From contig NZ_CP035088.1 of assembly GCF_004786035.1 (NCBI RefSeq), forward strand, positions 780,001 to 844,000: a DNA stretch of 64,000 nucleotides, written 5' to 3'. The notes beneath the pieces were generated by a model. It had not been told where the DNA came from, searched no databases, and worked only from the letters and a program-made list of their open reading frames with translations. This document shows, piece by piece, positions 1 to 12,964 of the stretch (its first letter is position 1; the number at the start of each line of letters is the position of its first letter). The DNA comes from Pseudomonas viciae (lineage in GTDB: Bacteria > Pseudomonadota > Gammaproteobacteria > Pseudomonadales > Pseudomonadaceae). The translations under genes were made by a program, and so were the position numbers.

Positions 1-2604
<2,604 letters not shown>

Positions 2605-2751
2605 ATAACACCCAAGCAATTTGCTGACCTGAAAGGGCACCAGATTGCGGTGTGTGAAGACGATATGAACCGAAAGTTCGCAGCAAACACACAAACTATC
2701 GCATACCCATTCGCTGGCACGTGACCGCAAGGCACGCACCGGCTACCGAAT

Positions 2752-2869
2752 TTCTTGACGACCATAGAGCATTGGAACCACCTGATCCCATCCCGAACTC
2801 AGCAGTGAAACGATGCATCGCCGATGGTAGTGTGGGGTTTCCCCATGTGAGAGTAGGTCATCGTCAAGA
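2752..2869 (+). rRNA. 5S ribosomal RNA
   Basis: About 118 bases with the classical 5S closing stem: tcttgacga at the start pairs with tcgtcaaga at the end. The interior contains the conserved ccatcccgaactcag segment and a gatggtagtgtggggtttcccc arm. It lies about 147 bases after the 23S end in the usual 16S-23S-5S order. No tRNA is seen between 23S and 5S or after 5S. Confidence 0.96.
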
Positions 2870-2880
2870 TTAAATTCCGA

Positions 2881-2917
2881 AACCCCTATCTGCTGACGCA
2901 GGTAGGGGTTTTGTTTT
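2881..2917 (+). terminator. rRNA operon intrinsic terminator
   Basis: An inverted repeat, aacccctatctg / caggtaggggtt, with a short loop is followed by ttgtttt on the plus strand. It begins about 11 bases after the 5S gene, so it is a factor-independent terminator for the rRNA operon. Confidence 0.88.
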
Positions 2918-3023
2918 GCCCGCGAGAAAGTTCTTACGACAAGCACGGACAGCTCCCGGCTGTCACAGCCCCCCGACAGTGCTAAGGTTCGGCCCTAGCT
3001 TTTGCATTTCAAGGATGCCCTTC

Positions 3024-6000
3024 ATGCCGGACGCGACGTCCCTTAGCCCTGCTTTCATGGTGGTTCACGGGAATCGCCTTGATGAGCTGCGCAGCCTGGT
3101 GATCAGCTTGATGCGGCGTTATCCGCTGGGCCCTCTTGAAAATGAAATTGCGCTGGTACAAAGCAACGGTATCGCCCAATGGCTCAAGTTGGCACTGGCT
3201 GAAGATCCGGAAGACGACGACACGGGCGGCTGCGGTATTGCCGCTGCCATTGATGTGCAGTTGCCAGGCAGCTTCATGTGGCAACTTTATCGAATGGTTC
3301 TGGGACGTGACGAGATTCCGATCAAGTCCTTGCTGGATAAGGCGCCGCTCACCTGGCGACTGATGCGTCTGCTGCCGCAGTTGATCGAGCAGCCTCATTT
3401 CGAGCCTCTGCGGCGATTCCTTACCCACGACACCGACTTGCGCAAGCGCTATCAATTGTCCGAGCGTCTTGCCGATCTGTTCGACCAATACCAGGTGTAC
3501 CGGGCCGACTGGCTTGAAGACTGGGCGGAAGGTCGACACCAGACCAGAAACGTCCGAGGTGAAATCAAGCCGCTCGCGCCAGCCAATTGTTGGCAAGCTG
3601 AACTGTGGCGAGCCTTGTTACTGGACGTCGGAGAAAAGGGCATGGCCCAGAGCCGTGCTGGCGTTCACCAGCGTTACATCGAGCGTATCAACAGCCTGGA
3701 GGTCGCGCCGAAAGGTCTGCCCGCGCGGGTGATCGTGTTTGGCATTTCTTCGTTGCCTGCCCAAGCCCTCGAGGCGCTCGCCGGCCTGTCCCGGTTCAGC
3801 CAGGTCCTGCTGTGCGTCCACAACCCGTGTCGTCACCATTGGGCGGACATCGTGGCCGACAAGGACTTGCTGCGTCACCAATACAAGCGTCAGGCACGCA
3901 AGACCGGCATGCCCGTCGTCCTCGACCCGCAAACCTTGCATCAGCATGCTCATCCGCTATTGGCTGCCTGGGGCAAGCAGGGGCGTGACTACATCAACCT
4001 GCTCGACAGCTACGATGACCCCAACAGCTATCGCTCGGTATTTCGCGATGGACGAATCGACCTGTTCAGTGACGGGAATCCCACGACCCTCCTCAGTCAG
4101 TTGCAAGATGACATCCTGGAGCTGCGTCCCCTGAATGAAACCCGGGAACACTGGCCTACCGTCGATACGGCACGAGATGGGTCAGTCCGTTTTCATATTG
4201 CCCACAGCGCTCAGCGCGAGGTAGAAATTCTCCATGACCAGTTGCTAGCCCACTTTAGTGCTGATCCGACCCTGCGCCCTCGGGACATCATCGTCATGGT
4301 CCCGGATATCGACAGTTATGCCCCGCATATCCGTGCAGTGTTCGGCCAACTGGATAGAACCGATCCCCGTTTTATTCCATTCACCCTGACCGACCAGGGC
4401 CAGCGTGGACGTGATCCGCTGCTTATCGCCGTCGAGCACCTGCTCAAGCTGCCTGACAGCCGCTTCCCGGTCAGTGAAATCCTCGATTTGCTGGATGTCC
4501 CGGCGTTGCGTGAGCGTTTCGGCATCGATGAGGCTGACTTGCCGACACTGCACCGCTGGATCGAGGGTGCGGGCATTCGCTGGGGCATGAGCGCCGAACA
4601 CCGTGCCGGGTTGGGGTTGCCTGCGGAACTTGAGCAGAACAGCTGGCATTTCGGTCTGCATCGTATGCTGCTGGGGTATGCCGTCGGCAGTTCGCTCGCC
4701 TATGAGGGCATCGAACCCTATGATGAAATCGGCGGCCTTGATGCAGCGTTGATTGGGCCTTTGGTTGCCTTGCTGGATGCGCTGGAAGTCGCCCATAAGG
4801 AACTCACCCAACCCGCATCGCCGCAGGAATGGGGTTCGCGTCTGCACGACCTGGTGCAAGTGTTTTTCCAGGCGAGCAACGAGCATGACGACTACCTGTT
4901 GGCCCAACTCGAAGATTTGCGCGAAACCTGGTTGGAAACCTGTGAGTCAGTGGGGCTGCACGATGAGTTGCCGCTGACGGTCGTGCGCGAAGCCTGGTTG
5001 GCCGGACTGGATCAAGGTCGACTGTCCCAACGTTTCCTGGCCGGGGCGGTCAACTTCTGTACCTTGATGCCGATGCGTGCGATTCCCTTCAAGCTGGTGT
5101 GCCTGCTGGGAATGAACGATGGCGATTACCCGCGAGCCCAGCCCCCCTTGGATTTCGATCTCATGGGCAGCGACTATCGCCCTGGCGATCGGTCCCGGCG
5201 TGAGGACGACCGCTACCTGCTATTGGAAGCGCTGCTTTCGGCCCGGGAAAAGCTTTATATCAGTTGGGTGGGGCGCAGCATCCGCGATAACAGTGAGCGC
5301 CCCGCATCGGTGTTGATCGGTCAGCTGCGCGATCACCTGGCCAGTGGATGGCGACTGGCAGATGACAGTAAGAATCTTCTCGAAGCACTGACTCAGGAGC
5401 ACCCTCTGCAACCGTTCAGCGCTCGTTATTTTCATCAAGGCGATGAGTTGTTCAGTTACGCCAGCGAATGGCGAATGCTTCACGCCGCCCACGATCACAC
5501 CGGCAAGACCCAGGTGCTGGAGCCCTACCTTCAGGAAGAACCCTTGGGCCTTGGCCAGTTGCAGGACTTCCTGCGCAATCCCGTCCGCCATTTCTTCAGC
5601 CAGCGACTGAAAGTATTCTTCGAGGTCATCGAAGCGCCGCTGGCCGATGATGAACCGTTCGTTCTCGATGCCTTGCAACGCTACAGCCTGAGCGACAGCT
5701 TGCTCGAGGCCGCGCTGGTTCGCCTGGACCAGCCGGAGCTTGCCTTGGCCGCCCACGCCAAAAGGCTCCAGAACAGCGGCCTGTTACCGATGGCCGGTTT
5801 CGGTGAGTGCATGCAGCGCGAGTTGATCGAGCCCTTGCCTGATCTGCTCCAGCGTTACCAACAGCTCCTGGCGTTATGGCCCACGCCGCTGACCAGTGCT
5901 GTGCCTGTCAGCCTGCAATTGCATGGGGTAAGCGTCGAAGGCTGGCTCAGCGGCCTGCACCAGCGCTCCGACGGTGCGGTCCTCGCCATTACCGCGATTC

Positions 6001-6476
6001 CCAATAGCATTGGCTCTATCAAGACCCGCAAATGGCATCGCCTGATACGTCCCTGGGTCAACCATCTGGTGGCCTGCGCTAACGGTTTGTCGATGACGAC
6101 GGCGCTGGTGGCCAGTGATGACAGCTTGCTGCTGGCGCCTTTTGATCAGCCAGTCGCGCAGAGACTGCTCGGCGATTTGTTGCAGGCTTGGCAGACCGGG
6201 ATGCGCCAGCCGCTACCGGTCGCGGTGAAGACTGCGTTTGCCTGGCTGGGCCAGAGCGATCCGGCCAAAGCCGATGCGGCGGCTCGAAAAGCCTACGAAG
6301 GCGATGGACAGACCTCTGAAGGCGAACGACGGGAAAGTCCGGCCTTGGCCCGACAGTTTGCGGATTTTGATGTCCTGACGGCTGACGAAACATTCCCCGA
6401 TTGGTGCAATGCGCTTTACCGGCCTCTGCTCGACGCGCCATGGCGTTCATTGGTCAGCGAGGAGGCACGCTCATGA
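3024..6476 (+). CDS. recC: RecBCD exodeoxyribonuclease V, gamma subunit
   Basis: RecC is the Chi-recognising, catalytically inactive scaffold of the RecBCD helicase-nuclease that processes double-strand ends. The start at 3024 (MPDATSLSPAF, 1150 aa) is chosen because aagga lies eight bases upstream. An ATG at 3015 sits on top of that site, and an upstream TTG at 2916 would begin inside the rRNA terminator. The N-terminus shows the family signature VVHGNRLDELRSLV and, near residue 45, ALVQSNGIAQWLKLAL. The middle region has LLGMNDGDYPR and the C-terminal third a degenerate nuclease fold. The length fits the family (about 1120-1170 aa). The stop overlaps the recB start by four bases (ATGA), indicating translational coupling in a recC-recB-recD operon. 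Confidence 0.96.
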   Translation: MPDATSLSPAFMVVHGNRLDELRSLVISLMRRYPLGPLENEIALVQSNGIAQWLKLALAEDPEDDDTGGCGIAAAIDVQLPGSFMWQLYRMVLGRDEIPIKSLLDKAPLTWRLMRLLPQLIEQPHFEPLRRFLTHDTDLRKRYQLSERLADLFDQYQVYRADWLEDWAEGRHQTRNVRGEIKPLAPANCWQAELWRALLLDVGEKGMAQSRAGVHQRYIERINSLEVAPKGLPARVIVFGISSLPAQALEALAGLSRFSQVLLCVHNPCRHHWADIVADKDLLRHQYKRQARKTGMPVVLDPQTLHQHAHPLLAAWGKQGRDYINLLDSYDDPNSYRSVFRDGRIDLFSDGNPTTLLSQLQDDILELRPLNETREHWPTVDTARDGSVRFHIAHSAQREVEILHDQLLAHFSADPTLRPRDIIVMVPDIDSYAPHIRAVFGQLDRTDPRFIPFTLTDQGQRGRDPLLIAVEHLLKLPDSRFPVSEILDLLDVPALRERFGIDEADLPTLHRWIEGAGIRWGMSAEHRAGLGLPAELEQNSWHFGLHRMLLGYAVGSSLAYEGIEPYDEIGGLDAALIGPLVALLDALEVAHKELTQPASPQEWGSRLHDLVQVFFQASNEHDDYLLAQLEDLRETWLETCESVGLHDELPLTVVREAWLAGLDQGRLSQRFLAGAVNFCTLMPMRAIPFKLVCLLGMNDGDYPRAQPPLDFDLMGSDYRPGDRSRREDDRYLLLEALLSAREKLYISWVGRSIRDNSERPASVLIGQLRDHLASGWRLADDSKNLLEALTQEHPLQPFSARYFHQGDELFSYASEWRMLHAAHDHTGKTQVLEPYLQEEPLGLGQLQDFLRNPVRHFFSQRLKVFFEVIEAPLADDEPFVLDALQRYSLSDSLLEAALVRLDQPELALAAHAKRLQNSGLLPMAGFGECMQRELIEPLPDLLQRYQQLLALWPTPLTSAVPVSLQLHGVSVEGWLSGLHQRSDGAVLAITAIPNSIGSIKTRKWHRLIRPWVNHLVACANGLSMTTALVASDDSLLLAPFDQPVAQRLLGDLLQAWQTGMRQPLPVAVKTAFAWLGQSDPAKADAAARKAYEGDGQTSEGERRESPALARQFADFDVLTADETFPDWCNALYRPLLDAPWRSLVSEEARS

Positions 6477-9400
6477 GTCATCAGACACCATTGGCCCTGG
6501 CCTTCCCGCTACGTGGCAGCCAGTTGATCGAGGCCAGTGCTGGTACCGGCAAAACCTTTACTATTTCGGCGCTGTATCTGCGTCTGGTACTTGGGCATGG
6601 CGACTCGGCAAGTGGCTTCGGTCGCGAGCTGCTTCCTCCGCAGATCCTGGTGGTGACCTTCACTGACGCTGCCACCAAAGAGTTGCGTGAACGTATTCGC
6701 ACGCGCCTGGCCGAAGCTGCGCGTTTCTTTCGTGACGAGATTCCTGCTCCGGATTCGCTGATCGCAGAGTTGCGGGACGAGTTCCCTGCCGAGCAATGGC
6801 CTGGCTGTGCGAACCGGCTGGACATTGCCGCGCAGTGGATGGACGAAGCGGCGGTCTCGACCATCCATAGCTGGTGTCAGCGGATGCTGCGCGAGCATGC
6901 TTTCGACAGCGGTAGCCTGTTTACCCAAACCCTGGAAACCGACCACAGCGAATTGCTTGGCGAGGTGTTGCGCGACTATTGGCGGCTGTTCTGCTACTCG
7001 ATGCAAGGTGAGGCGCTGAACTGGGTGCGTGCTCATTGGGGAGGGCCTGCTGCACTGTTGCCCCGTGTGAGAGGGTTGTTTTCCAGCGAGCGTGGCAACG
7101 GAGAGGGGCTCGAACCTGCCGAGCTCATCGCGGCCTCCCTGCAGGAGCGCAGTGCCGCTTTGCTCGATCTCAAGGCGCCGTGGCGGCAATGGGCCGTGGA
7201 GCTGCTGGAGATCTGCCAGCAAGGTGTCGCCAGCAAGAGTGTCGATGGTCGCAAGATGCAGGCACGCTACTTCGAACCCTGGTTTCAGAAAATCACGGCG
7301 TGGGTGGATGACGAAAGCCTCGAGCTGTTGGACATTGGCACCGGGTTCACCCGGTTGACGCCCGAGGGCATGGCCGAAGCCTGGAAAGGCGAAGTGCCAA
7401 GCCATCCCGGGCTGGACGCCATGGCCGCTCTCAAGGCCAGCCTGGATGCCTTGCCCACGCCGGATGCCGCGGTGCTGCAACATGCCGCGCAGTGGGTTGG
7501 GGCGCGCTTCGAGGCAGAGAAACGTCGCCGCGCGGAGATGGGCTTCGACGACATGCTGCTGCGTCTTGACGCCGCTCTGCAAGCCGAGGGGGGAGAGCGT
7601 CTGGCGAGCCTGATCCGCGAGCAGTTCCCGGTGGCATTGATCGATGAGTTCCAGGACACCGACCCGGTTCAATACCGGATCTTCGAAGGCATCTACCGCA
7701 TCGAAGATAACAACCCTGAAACCGGCCTGTTCCTGATTGGCGATCCGAAGCAGGCGATCTACGCGTTTCGCGGTGCCGACATCTATACCTACCTGCGAGC
7801 CCGCGAAGCCACCGCTGGCCGGCTGCATACGCTGGGCACGAACTTCCGCTCCAGCCACGCCATGGTTGGCGCCGTGAACCATATTTTCCAGAACGCCGAA
7901 GCTCGCCCGCAGGGGCGCGGAGCCTTCCTGTTCCGGGAGCCATCGGGTGTGAACCCGGTGCCGTTTTTGCCTGTTGAGTCCCAAGGACGCAAGGAGTCCC
8001 TGCTGATCGCAGGGCAAGCCGTTGCGGCATTGAATATCTGGCACCTGCCTTCGGATCAGCCGCTCTCCGGTGCGGTGTATCGGCAACACATGGCGGCGGC
8101 CTGCGCCAGTGAGATCACGGCGTTGCTCAATGGCGGCCAGTCGGGACGCGACGGTTTCACGGTCGATGAAAAAACGCTCCGAGGGTTGCGACCGGCGGAT
8201 ATCGCCATCCTGGTGCGCGACGGCAAGGAAGCGCAGGCCGTGCGAGACCAGTTGTCCGCACGAGGAGTACGCAGTGTCTATCTGTCCGATAAGGACTCGG
8301 TCTTTGCTGCTCAGGAAGCACGGGATTTGCTGATATGGCTCAGGGCCTGCGCCGAGCCGGATGTCGAACGGCCGCTGCGGGCAGCACTGGCCAGCATTAC
8401 CTTGAACCTGTCGCTGACGGAGCTGGAGCGGCTCAACCAGGATGAGTTGGCCTGGGAGGCCCGGGTCATGCAGTTCCGAGGCTATCGCACAGTCTGGCGT
8501 ACCCAGGGGGTGCTGCCCATGTTGCGCCGTCTGTTGCATGATTTCGAATTGCCCCAGGCCTTGATGGCGCGCAGCGATGGCGAGCGGGTGCTGACCAACT
8601 TGTTGCATCTGTGCGAACTGTTACAGCAGGCCGCCGGCGAGCTGGATGGCGAGCAGGCCTTGATTCGACATTTGTCCGAGCACCTGGCCTTGTCCGGGCA
8701 GGCGGGAGAGGAGCAGATCCTGCGCCTGGAAAGCGATGAACAACTGGTCAAGGTGGTCACGATCCACAAGTCCAAGGGGCTTGAATACCCGTTGGTCTTT
8801 TTGCCCTTTATCTGTTCGACGAAACCGGTGGATGGCAGTCGATTGCCTTTGCATTACCACGATGAGTCCCGCCAGGCGCAGATCAGTCTCAAGCCCACCG
8901 CCGAGTTGATTGCCAAGTCCGATGACGAGCGTCTGGCCGAGGACCTGCGGCTGCTTTACGTGGCGCTTACCCGTGCGCAACATGCCTGCTGGCTGGGTGT
9001 CGCTGATCTCAAACGGGGCAACCACAGCAGCTCGATCCTGCATTTGTCCGCGCTGGGGTATCTATTGGGTGGCGGTGTGCCGTTGGCCGAGTCGGTGAAG
9101 TTGAGGGGCTGGCTGGAGGCGCTGCAACAGGGCAGCGATGCGGTGAGTTGCCAGGAAATGCCCCAGGCCACCGATGAGTGCTACCGCCCCCCGCGTAACG
9201 AAGCGGTGTTGCTCGAGCCCTTGATACCCGTGCGCAAAGCCAGCGAAAACTGGTGGATTGCCTCCTACAGCGCATTGCGCATTGGCGAAAGCCTGAGCGA
9301 AGGCAGCGATAGCGCGCCAGAGAATCCGCAGGCCCAGAAACTGTTCGACGATGAGCGACTTGACCCGGATGCCCCAAGGGAAGTCATTGCCGTGGGCGGC

Positions 9401-10162
9401 GACATCCATCGCTTTCCCCGCGGGCCCAACCCTGGCACCTTTCTTCATGGACTTCTGGAATGGGTCGCCGGGGAAGGGTTTTCATCGGCGCCGACGGATA
9501 TCGAGGATGCCATTGCCCGACGCTGCAATCGCCGTGGCTGGAAAGGCTGGATCACCACGCTGAGCGAATGGCTGCAACACCTGATCCAACTGCCTTTGCC
9601 TGTCGGTAACGGCCAGACGCCGGTGGTGTTCGAGCACTTGACCCATTTCCAGGTCGAAATGGAATTCTGGTTCGCCAGTCATAAGGTCGATGTGCTCAAG
9701 CTCGATCAACTGGTTTGCCGCTTCACCCATGGCGGTGTGGCCCGTGTCGCCGCCGAGCCGGTGTTGCTTAACGGCATGTTCAAGGGCTTCATCGATTTGA
9801 CCTTCGAGCACGACGGCCGTTACTACGTGGCCGACTACAAATCCAACTGGCTGGGTGTCGATGACATGGCCTATACCGCGCAGGCCATGGAGCAGTCGAT
9901 CCTGGACAATCGCTACGACCTGCAATACGTGTTGTATCTGTTGGCCCTGCATCGTCAGCTCAAGGCACGCCTGTCCGACTATGACTACGACCGGCATGTC
10001 GGCGGTGCCTTGTATCTGTTCCTTCGGGGTACCCGCTCAGCCAGTCAGGGGGTGTATTTCACCAAGCCGCCACGGGCATTGATCGAGCAGCTGGATCGTC
10101 TGTTCCAGGGGGCACCCGAACCCAAGGCCGAGCCGGCGTGGGTGCAGGGAGAGTTGCTATGA
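6473..10162 (+). CDS. recB: RecBCD exodeoxyribonuclease V, beta subunit
   Basis: RecB is the slow 3'-5' SF1A helicase and the only nuclease of RecBCD. The protein is 1229 aa from the ATG at 6473, which overlaps the recC stop. Walker A is visible near residue 22 (ASAGTGKTFT) and Walker B as LIDEFQDTDP. Helicase motif IV/VI-like segments follow (TIHKSKGLEYPLVFLPF, LLYVALTRAQ). The C-terminal nuclease domain has GFIDLTFEHDGRYYVADYKSN with the catalytic Asp and DYK residues, so both activities look intact. The stop overlaps the recD start by four bases. Confidence 0.97.
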   Translation: MSHQTPLALAFPLRGSQLIEASAGTGKTFTISALYLRLVLGHGDSASGFGRELLPPQILVVTFTDAATKELRERIRTRLAEAARFFRDEIPAPDSLIAELRDEFPAEQWPGCANRLDIAAQWMDEAAVSTIHSWCQRMLREHAFDSGSLFTQTLETDHSELLGEVLRDYWRLFCYSMQGEALNWVRAHWGGPAALLPRVRGLFSSERGNGEGLEPAELIAASLQERSAALLDLKAPWRQWAVELLEICQQGVASKSVDGRKMQARYFEPWFQKITAWVDDESLELLDIGTGFTRLTPEGMAEAWKGEVPSHPGLDAMAALKASLDALPTPDAAVLQHAAQWVGARFEAEKRRRAEMGFDDMLLRLDAALQAEGGERLASLIREQFPVALIDEFQDTDPVQYRIFEGIYRIEDNNPETGLFLIGDPKQAIYAFRGADIYTYLRAREATAGRLHTLGTNFRSSHAMVGAVNHIFQNAEARPQGRGAFLFREPSGVNPVPFLPVESQGRKESLLIAGQAVAALNIWHLPSDQPLSGAVYRQHMAAACASEITALLNGGQSGRDGFTVDEKTLRGLRPADIAILVRDGKEAQAVRDQLSARGVRSVYLSDKDSVFAAQEARDLLIWLRACAEPDVERPLRAALASITLNLSLTELERLNQDELAWEARVMQFRGYRTVWRTQGVLPMLRRLLHDFELPQALMARSDGERVLTNLLHLCELLQQAAGELDGEQALIRHLSEHLALSGQAGEEQILRLESDEQLVKVVTIHKSKGLEYPLVFLPFICSTKPVDGSRLPLHYHDESRQAQISLKPTAELIAKSDDERLAEDLRLLYVALTRAQHACWLGVADLKRGNHSSSILHLSALGYLLGGGVPLAESVKLRGWLEALQQGSDAVSCQEMPQATDECYRPPRNEAVLLEPLIPVRKASENWWIASYSALRIGESLSEGSDSAPENPQAQKLFDDERLDPDAPREVIAVGGDIHRFPRGPNPGTFLHGLLEWVAGEGFSSAPTDIEDAIARRCNRRGWKGWITTLSEWLQHLIQLPLPVGNGQTPVVFEHLTHFQVEMEFWFASHKVDVLKLDQLVCRFTHGGVARVAAEPVLLNGMFKGFIDLTFEHDGRYYVADYKSNWLGVDDMAYTAQAMEQSILDNRYDLQYVLYLLALHRQLKARLSDYDYDRHVGGALYLFLRGTRSASQGVYFTKPPRALIEQLDRLFQGAPEPKAEPAWVQGELL

Positions 10163-12249
10163 GTCGTTCTTTTGCCGACCTGCGGCCCACATCGTCCGAT
10201 GACGAGAACCTGGTTGAGCTGGCGCCTTTGACTCGTGCAGATGATCTGCTGCTGTTGCTGACGCGTTGGGTCGAACGCGGTTGGTTGCGTGCCCTGGACA
10301 AGGCATTCGTCGCGTTCCTCCATGAGCTGGCGCCTGACGATGATCCGTTGGTCCTGCTCGCCGCGGCCCTCACCAGTCATCAGTTGGGCCATGGGCATGT
10401 CTGCCTGGACTTGTTCGAAACCCTCGAGGAACCGGACTTCGCCCTGTCGCTGCCCCCGGAGGGTGACTTGCAGACCGGCGTGCTGCCGTCGCAAATCTTG
10501 CGGACCCTGGATGGCGCTCATTGGTGCAACGTCCTGGCCTCCAGCCGCCTGGTGGCGCTGGCGGTCGATGGGAGCGAAGAGGCGCAGCAGCGCCCGTTGG
10601 TGTTGTCCGGCAAACGTCTCTATCTACGCCGTTACTGGGCCTATGAACGGCGGATCGATGAGACATTGCGCCAACGGCTTGCCGAGCAGGAAGCCGCGCC
10701 TGGCGACCTGCGCGAGCGTTTGGACGGGCTGTTCGGGCCGGCCAGCGCCACCGCTCCTATCGATTGGCAGAAACTGGCCTGTGCGCTGGCGACTCGGGGG
10801 GGCTTCAGTATCGTCACCGGCGGCCCAGGCACCGGCAAGACCACCACCGTTGTACGCTTGCTGGCGTTGCTGCAGGCGCCAGCGGTGGAAGCCGGGAAGC
10901 CGCTGCGGATTCGCCTGGCCGCTCCGACCGGCAAGGCGGCAGCACGTCTGACCGAGTCCATCAGCCAGCAGGTGCGGACCCTGGATGTGGACGACGCTGT
11001 GCGTGAACGCATTCCCTGCGACGTGACCACGGTCCATCGTTTGCTGGGCAGTCGGCCCGGTACCCGCCATTTTCGTCACCATGCAGGTAATCGGTTGCCA
11101 CTGGATGTGCTGGTGGTCGATGAAGCATCCATGATCGATCTGGAGATGATGGCCAATCTGTTGGATGCGTTGCCGGCTCACGCGCGACTGGTGTTGCTGG
11201 GGGACAAGGACCAGTTGGCCTCCGTGGAGGCCGGTGCGGTGCTGGGGGATTTGTGTCGGGACGCCGAGGAGGGCTGGTACAGCCCGCAGACCCGAACCTG
11301 GCTTGAGTCGGTCAGTGGTGAAAATCTTTCGGCCAGTGATCTGCAGCAAGACCTCGACGGCACCCATCCCTTGGCGCAGCAAGTGGTCATGCTCAGGCAT
11401 TCCCGTCGCTTCGGCGAGGGCAGTGGCATTGGTCAGTTGGCCCGCTGGGTCAACCAGCAACAGCCTGAAAAAGCCCGTCAGTTGCTGATCGATGGCCAAC
11501 ATGCCGACCTGTGTTCCCTGGCGTTAAAGGGCGAGCATGATGGGGCGCTGGAGCGTTTGTTACTCGAAGGCCGGCCGGAAGGGCCGCAGGGGTATCGACA
11601 TTACCTGAGCCTTCTACGGCAGCGACGACCGGCCATTTCTCGTCCATTGGAAGATGCTTGCTGGGCCGATTGGGCTCGGGAGGTCTTGTCGGCATTCGAC
11701 GAATTCCAATTGCTCTGTGCTGTGCGTAAAGGGCCATGGGGTGTTGAAGGACTGAACCAGCGCATCACCGCCGCGCTGCTCAAGGCCCGCCTGATCGATA
11801 GCGATCACCAGTGGTACGAAGGACGCCCGGTGTTGATGACTCGCAACGATTACGGGCTGGGGTTGATGAACGGCGATATCGGCATTGCCCTCAAGTTGCC
11901 CGAGCGTGCAGGGCCGGATGCCGGTAAACAGGTGCTGCGTGTCGCCTTCCCCCGCAACGACGGCCAGGGGGGCGTGCGTTTCGTCCTGCCCAGTCGGCTC
12001 AATGATGTGGAAACCGTGTATGCGATGACCGTGCACAAGTCCCAGGGCTCGGAATTCACCCACACGGCGTTGATTCTCCCGGATGCGCTGAACCCCGTAT
12101 TGACCAAGGAACTGGTGTACACCGCCATTACCCGGGCCAAGCAATGGTTCAGCCTGATCGAGCCGCGGGCGGGAGTGTTCGAGGAGGCGGTGCGGCGCAA
12201 GGTCAAGCGCTTGAGTGGGTTGATGCTGGCGTTGGAACGAGATGACTGA
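10159..12249 (+). CDS. recD: RecBCD exodeoxyribonuclease V, alpha subunit
   Basis: RecD is the fast 5'-3' SF1B helicase of RecBCD. The 696-aa product begins at the ATG at 10159, inside the recB stop (ATGA). An N-terminal RecB-interaction domain is followed by Walker A (GGPGTGKTTTVVRLL), Walker B (VVDEASMIDLEMM), a motif III segment (LLGDKDQLASVEAGAVLGDL) and the C-terminal motifs TVHKSQGSEFTH and YTAITRAKQWF. All core helicase motifs are present. The next gene begins 139 bases downstream and appears to be a separate transcription unit. Confidence 0.97.
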   Translation: MSRSFADLRPTSSDDENLVELAPLTRADDLLLLLTRWVERGWLRALDKAFVAFLHELAPDDDPLVLLAAALTSHQLGHGHVCLDLFETLEEPDFALSLPPEGDLQTGVLPSQILRTLDGAHWCNVLASSRLVALAVDGSEEAQQRPLVLSGKRLYLRRYWAYERRIDETLRQRLAEQEAAPGDLRERLDGLFGPASATAPIDWQKLACALATRGGFSIVTGGPGTGKTTTVVRLLALLQAPAVEAGKPLRIRLAAPTGKAAARLTESISQQVRTLDVDDAVRERIPCDVTTVHRLLGSRPGTRHFRHHAGNRLPLDVLVVDEASMIDLEMMANLLDALPAHARLVLLGDKDQLASVEAGAVLGDLCRDAEEGWYSPQTRTWLESVSGENLSASDLQQDLDGTHPLAQQVVMLRHSRRFGEGSGIGQLARWVNQQQPEKARQLLIDGQHADLCSLALKGEHDGALERLLLEGRPEGPQGYRHYLSLLRQRRPAISRPLEDACWADWAREVLSAFDEFQLLCAVRKGPWGVEGLNQRITAALLKARLIDSDHQWYEGRPVLMTRNDYGLGLMNGDIGIALKLPERAGPDAGKQVLRVAFPRNDGQGGVRFVLPSRLNDVETVYAMTVHKSQGSEFTHTALILPDALNPVLTKELVYTAITRAKQWFSLIEPRAGVFEEAVRRKVKRLSGLMLALERDD

Positions 12250-12388
12250 ATGATCAGCTTTCGTGATTCAATGCCTGGGTCGCGATTTTGACTGTTTTCT
12301 GTCGGATATGTCCGTAGAGCGCCGGCTCGCTGGCTTTTTGGCACTGTGCTATCGTTCCGGCACTTATCGTATGACCAAGAGATTTTCC

Positions 12389-12964
12389 ATGAGAGTGGTG
12401 GTTCGGGAGGCAGTGCGCAGCAAGGACTGGAGGCATTATCTGCTTACCGGTCTTCTGTGGTTGCTGTCGCCTGTGGTGGTTGCCGAAGACCCGTCATCCA
12501 CGAGCCGGGCCGAACAGCGGGCCGAAGCGGTCACTCAAGTCGTCTTGGGCATTCTCAGCTACGCTCGCTGGCCATTGGAACCCGCGCAACTGCAACTGTG
12601 CATTGTCGGGCCGACCCAATACACCGACGACCTGGTAAAAGGCACCACCCAGGCCACCGGCCGACCAGTGACCGTGCAGAGGTTGCTGGCCGATCACCCC
12701 AGCATCGCCACGGATTGCAACGCCGTCTACATCGGCAGGCTGACCAGCGACGAGCGCACCCGTCTGTTCGCCTCCTTGATCGGTAAGCCTGTGTTGAGCA
12801 TCAGCGAGGGTGGTGACCAGTGCACTGTGGGTAGCCTGTTCTGCCTGCGGGTCGGTGATGAGCAGGTATCGTTCGAGGTCAACCTCGACTCGGTGGCGCG
12901 CAGTGGCGTGCGTATCCATCCGAGCGTTCTGCAGCTTTCCCGTCGCAGGCCGGCAACACCATGA
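12389..12964 (+). CDS. yfiR: YfiR family periplasmic repressor of the diguanylate cyclase YfiN
   Basis: YfiR is a periplasmic protein that binds the sensor domain of YfiN and holds its cyclase inactive. From the ATG at 12389 (aagag seven to eight bases upstream) the protein is 191 aa. It has a signal peptide ending near VVAEDP and four cysteines at C71, C110, C145 and C152. In P. aeruginosa YfiR the same four positions form two disulfides, which supports this start over the ATG at 12371. The stop overlaps the yfiN start by four bases. The order R-N-B matches the Pseudomonas operon linked to biofilm and small-colony variants. Confidence 0.93.
   Translation: MRVVVREAVRSKDWRHYLLTGLLWLLSPVVVAEDPSSTSRAEQRAEAVTQVVLGILSYARWPLEPAQLQLCIVGPTQYTDDLVKGTTQATGRPVTVQRLLADHPSIATDCNAVYIGRLTSDERTRLFASLIGKPVLSISEGGDQCTVGSLFCLRVGDEQVSFEVNLDSVARSGVRIHPSVLQLSRRRPATP

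Noticed and set aside
2916..3023. N-terminal extension of recC from a TTG codon at 2916
   Set aside because: The codon lies in the rRNA terminator, the extra residues have no RecC similarity by eye, and a good ribosome site precedes ATG 3024.
6509..8608. 699-codon open frame antisense to recB
   Set aside because: A high-GC shadow of an intact RecB coding sequence; no domain recognised and no ribosome site.
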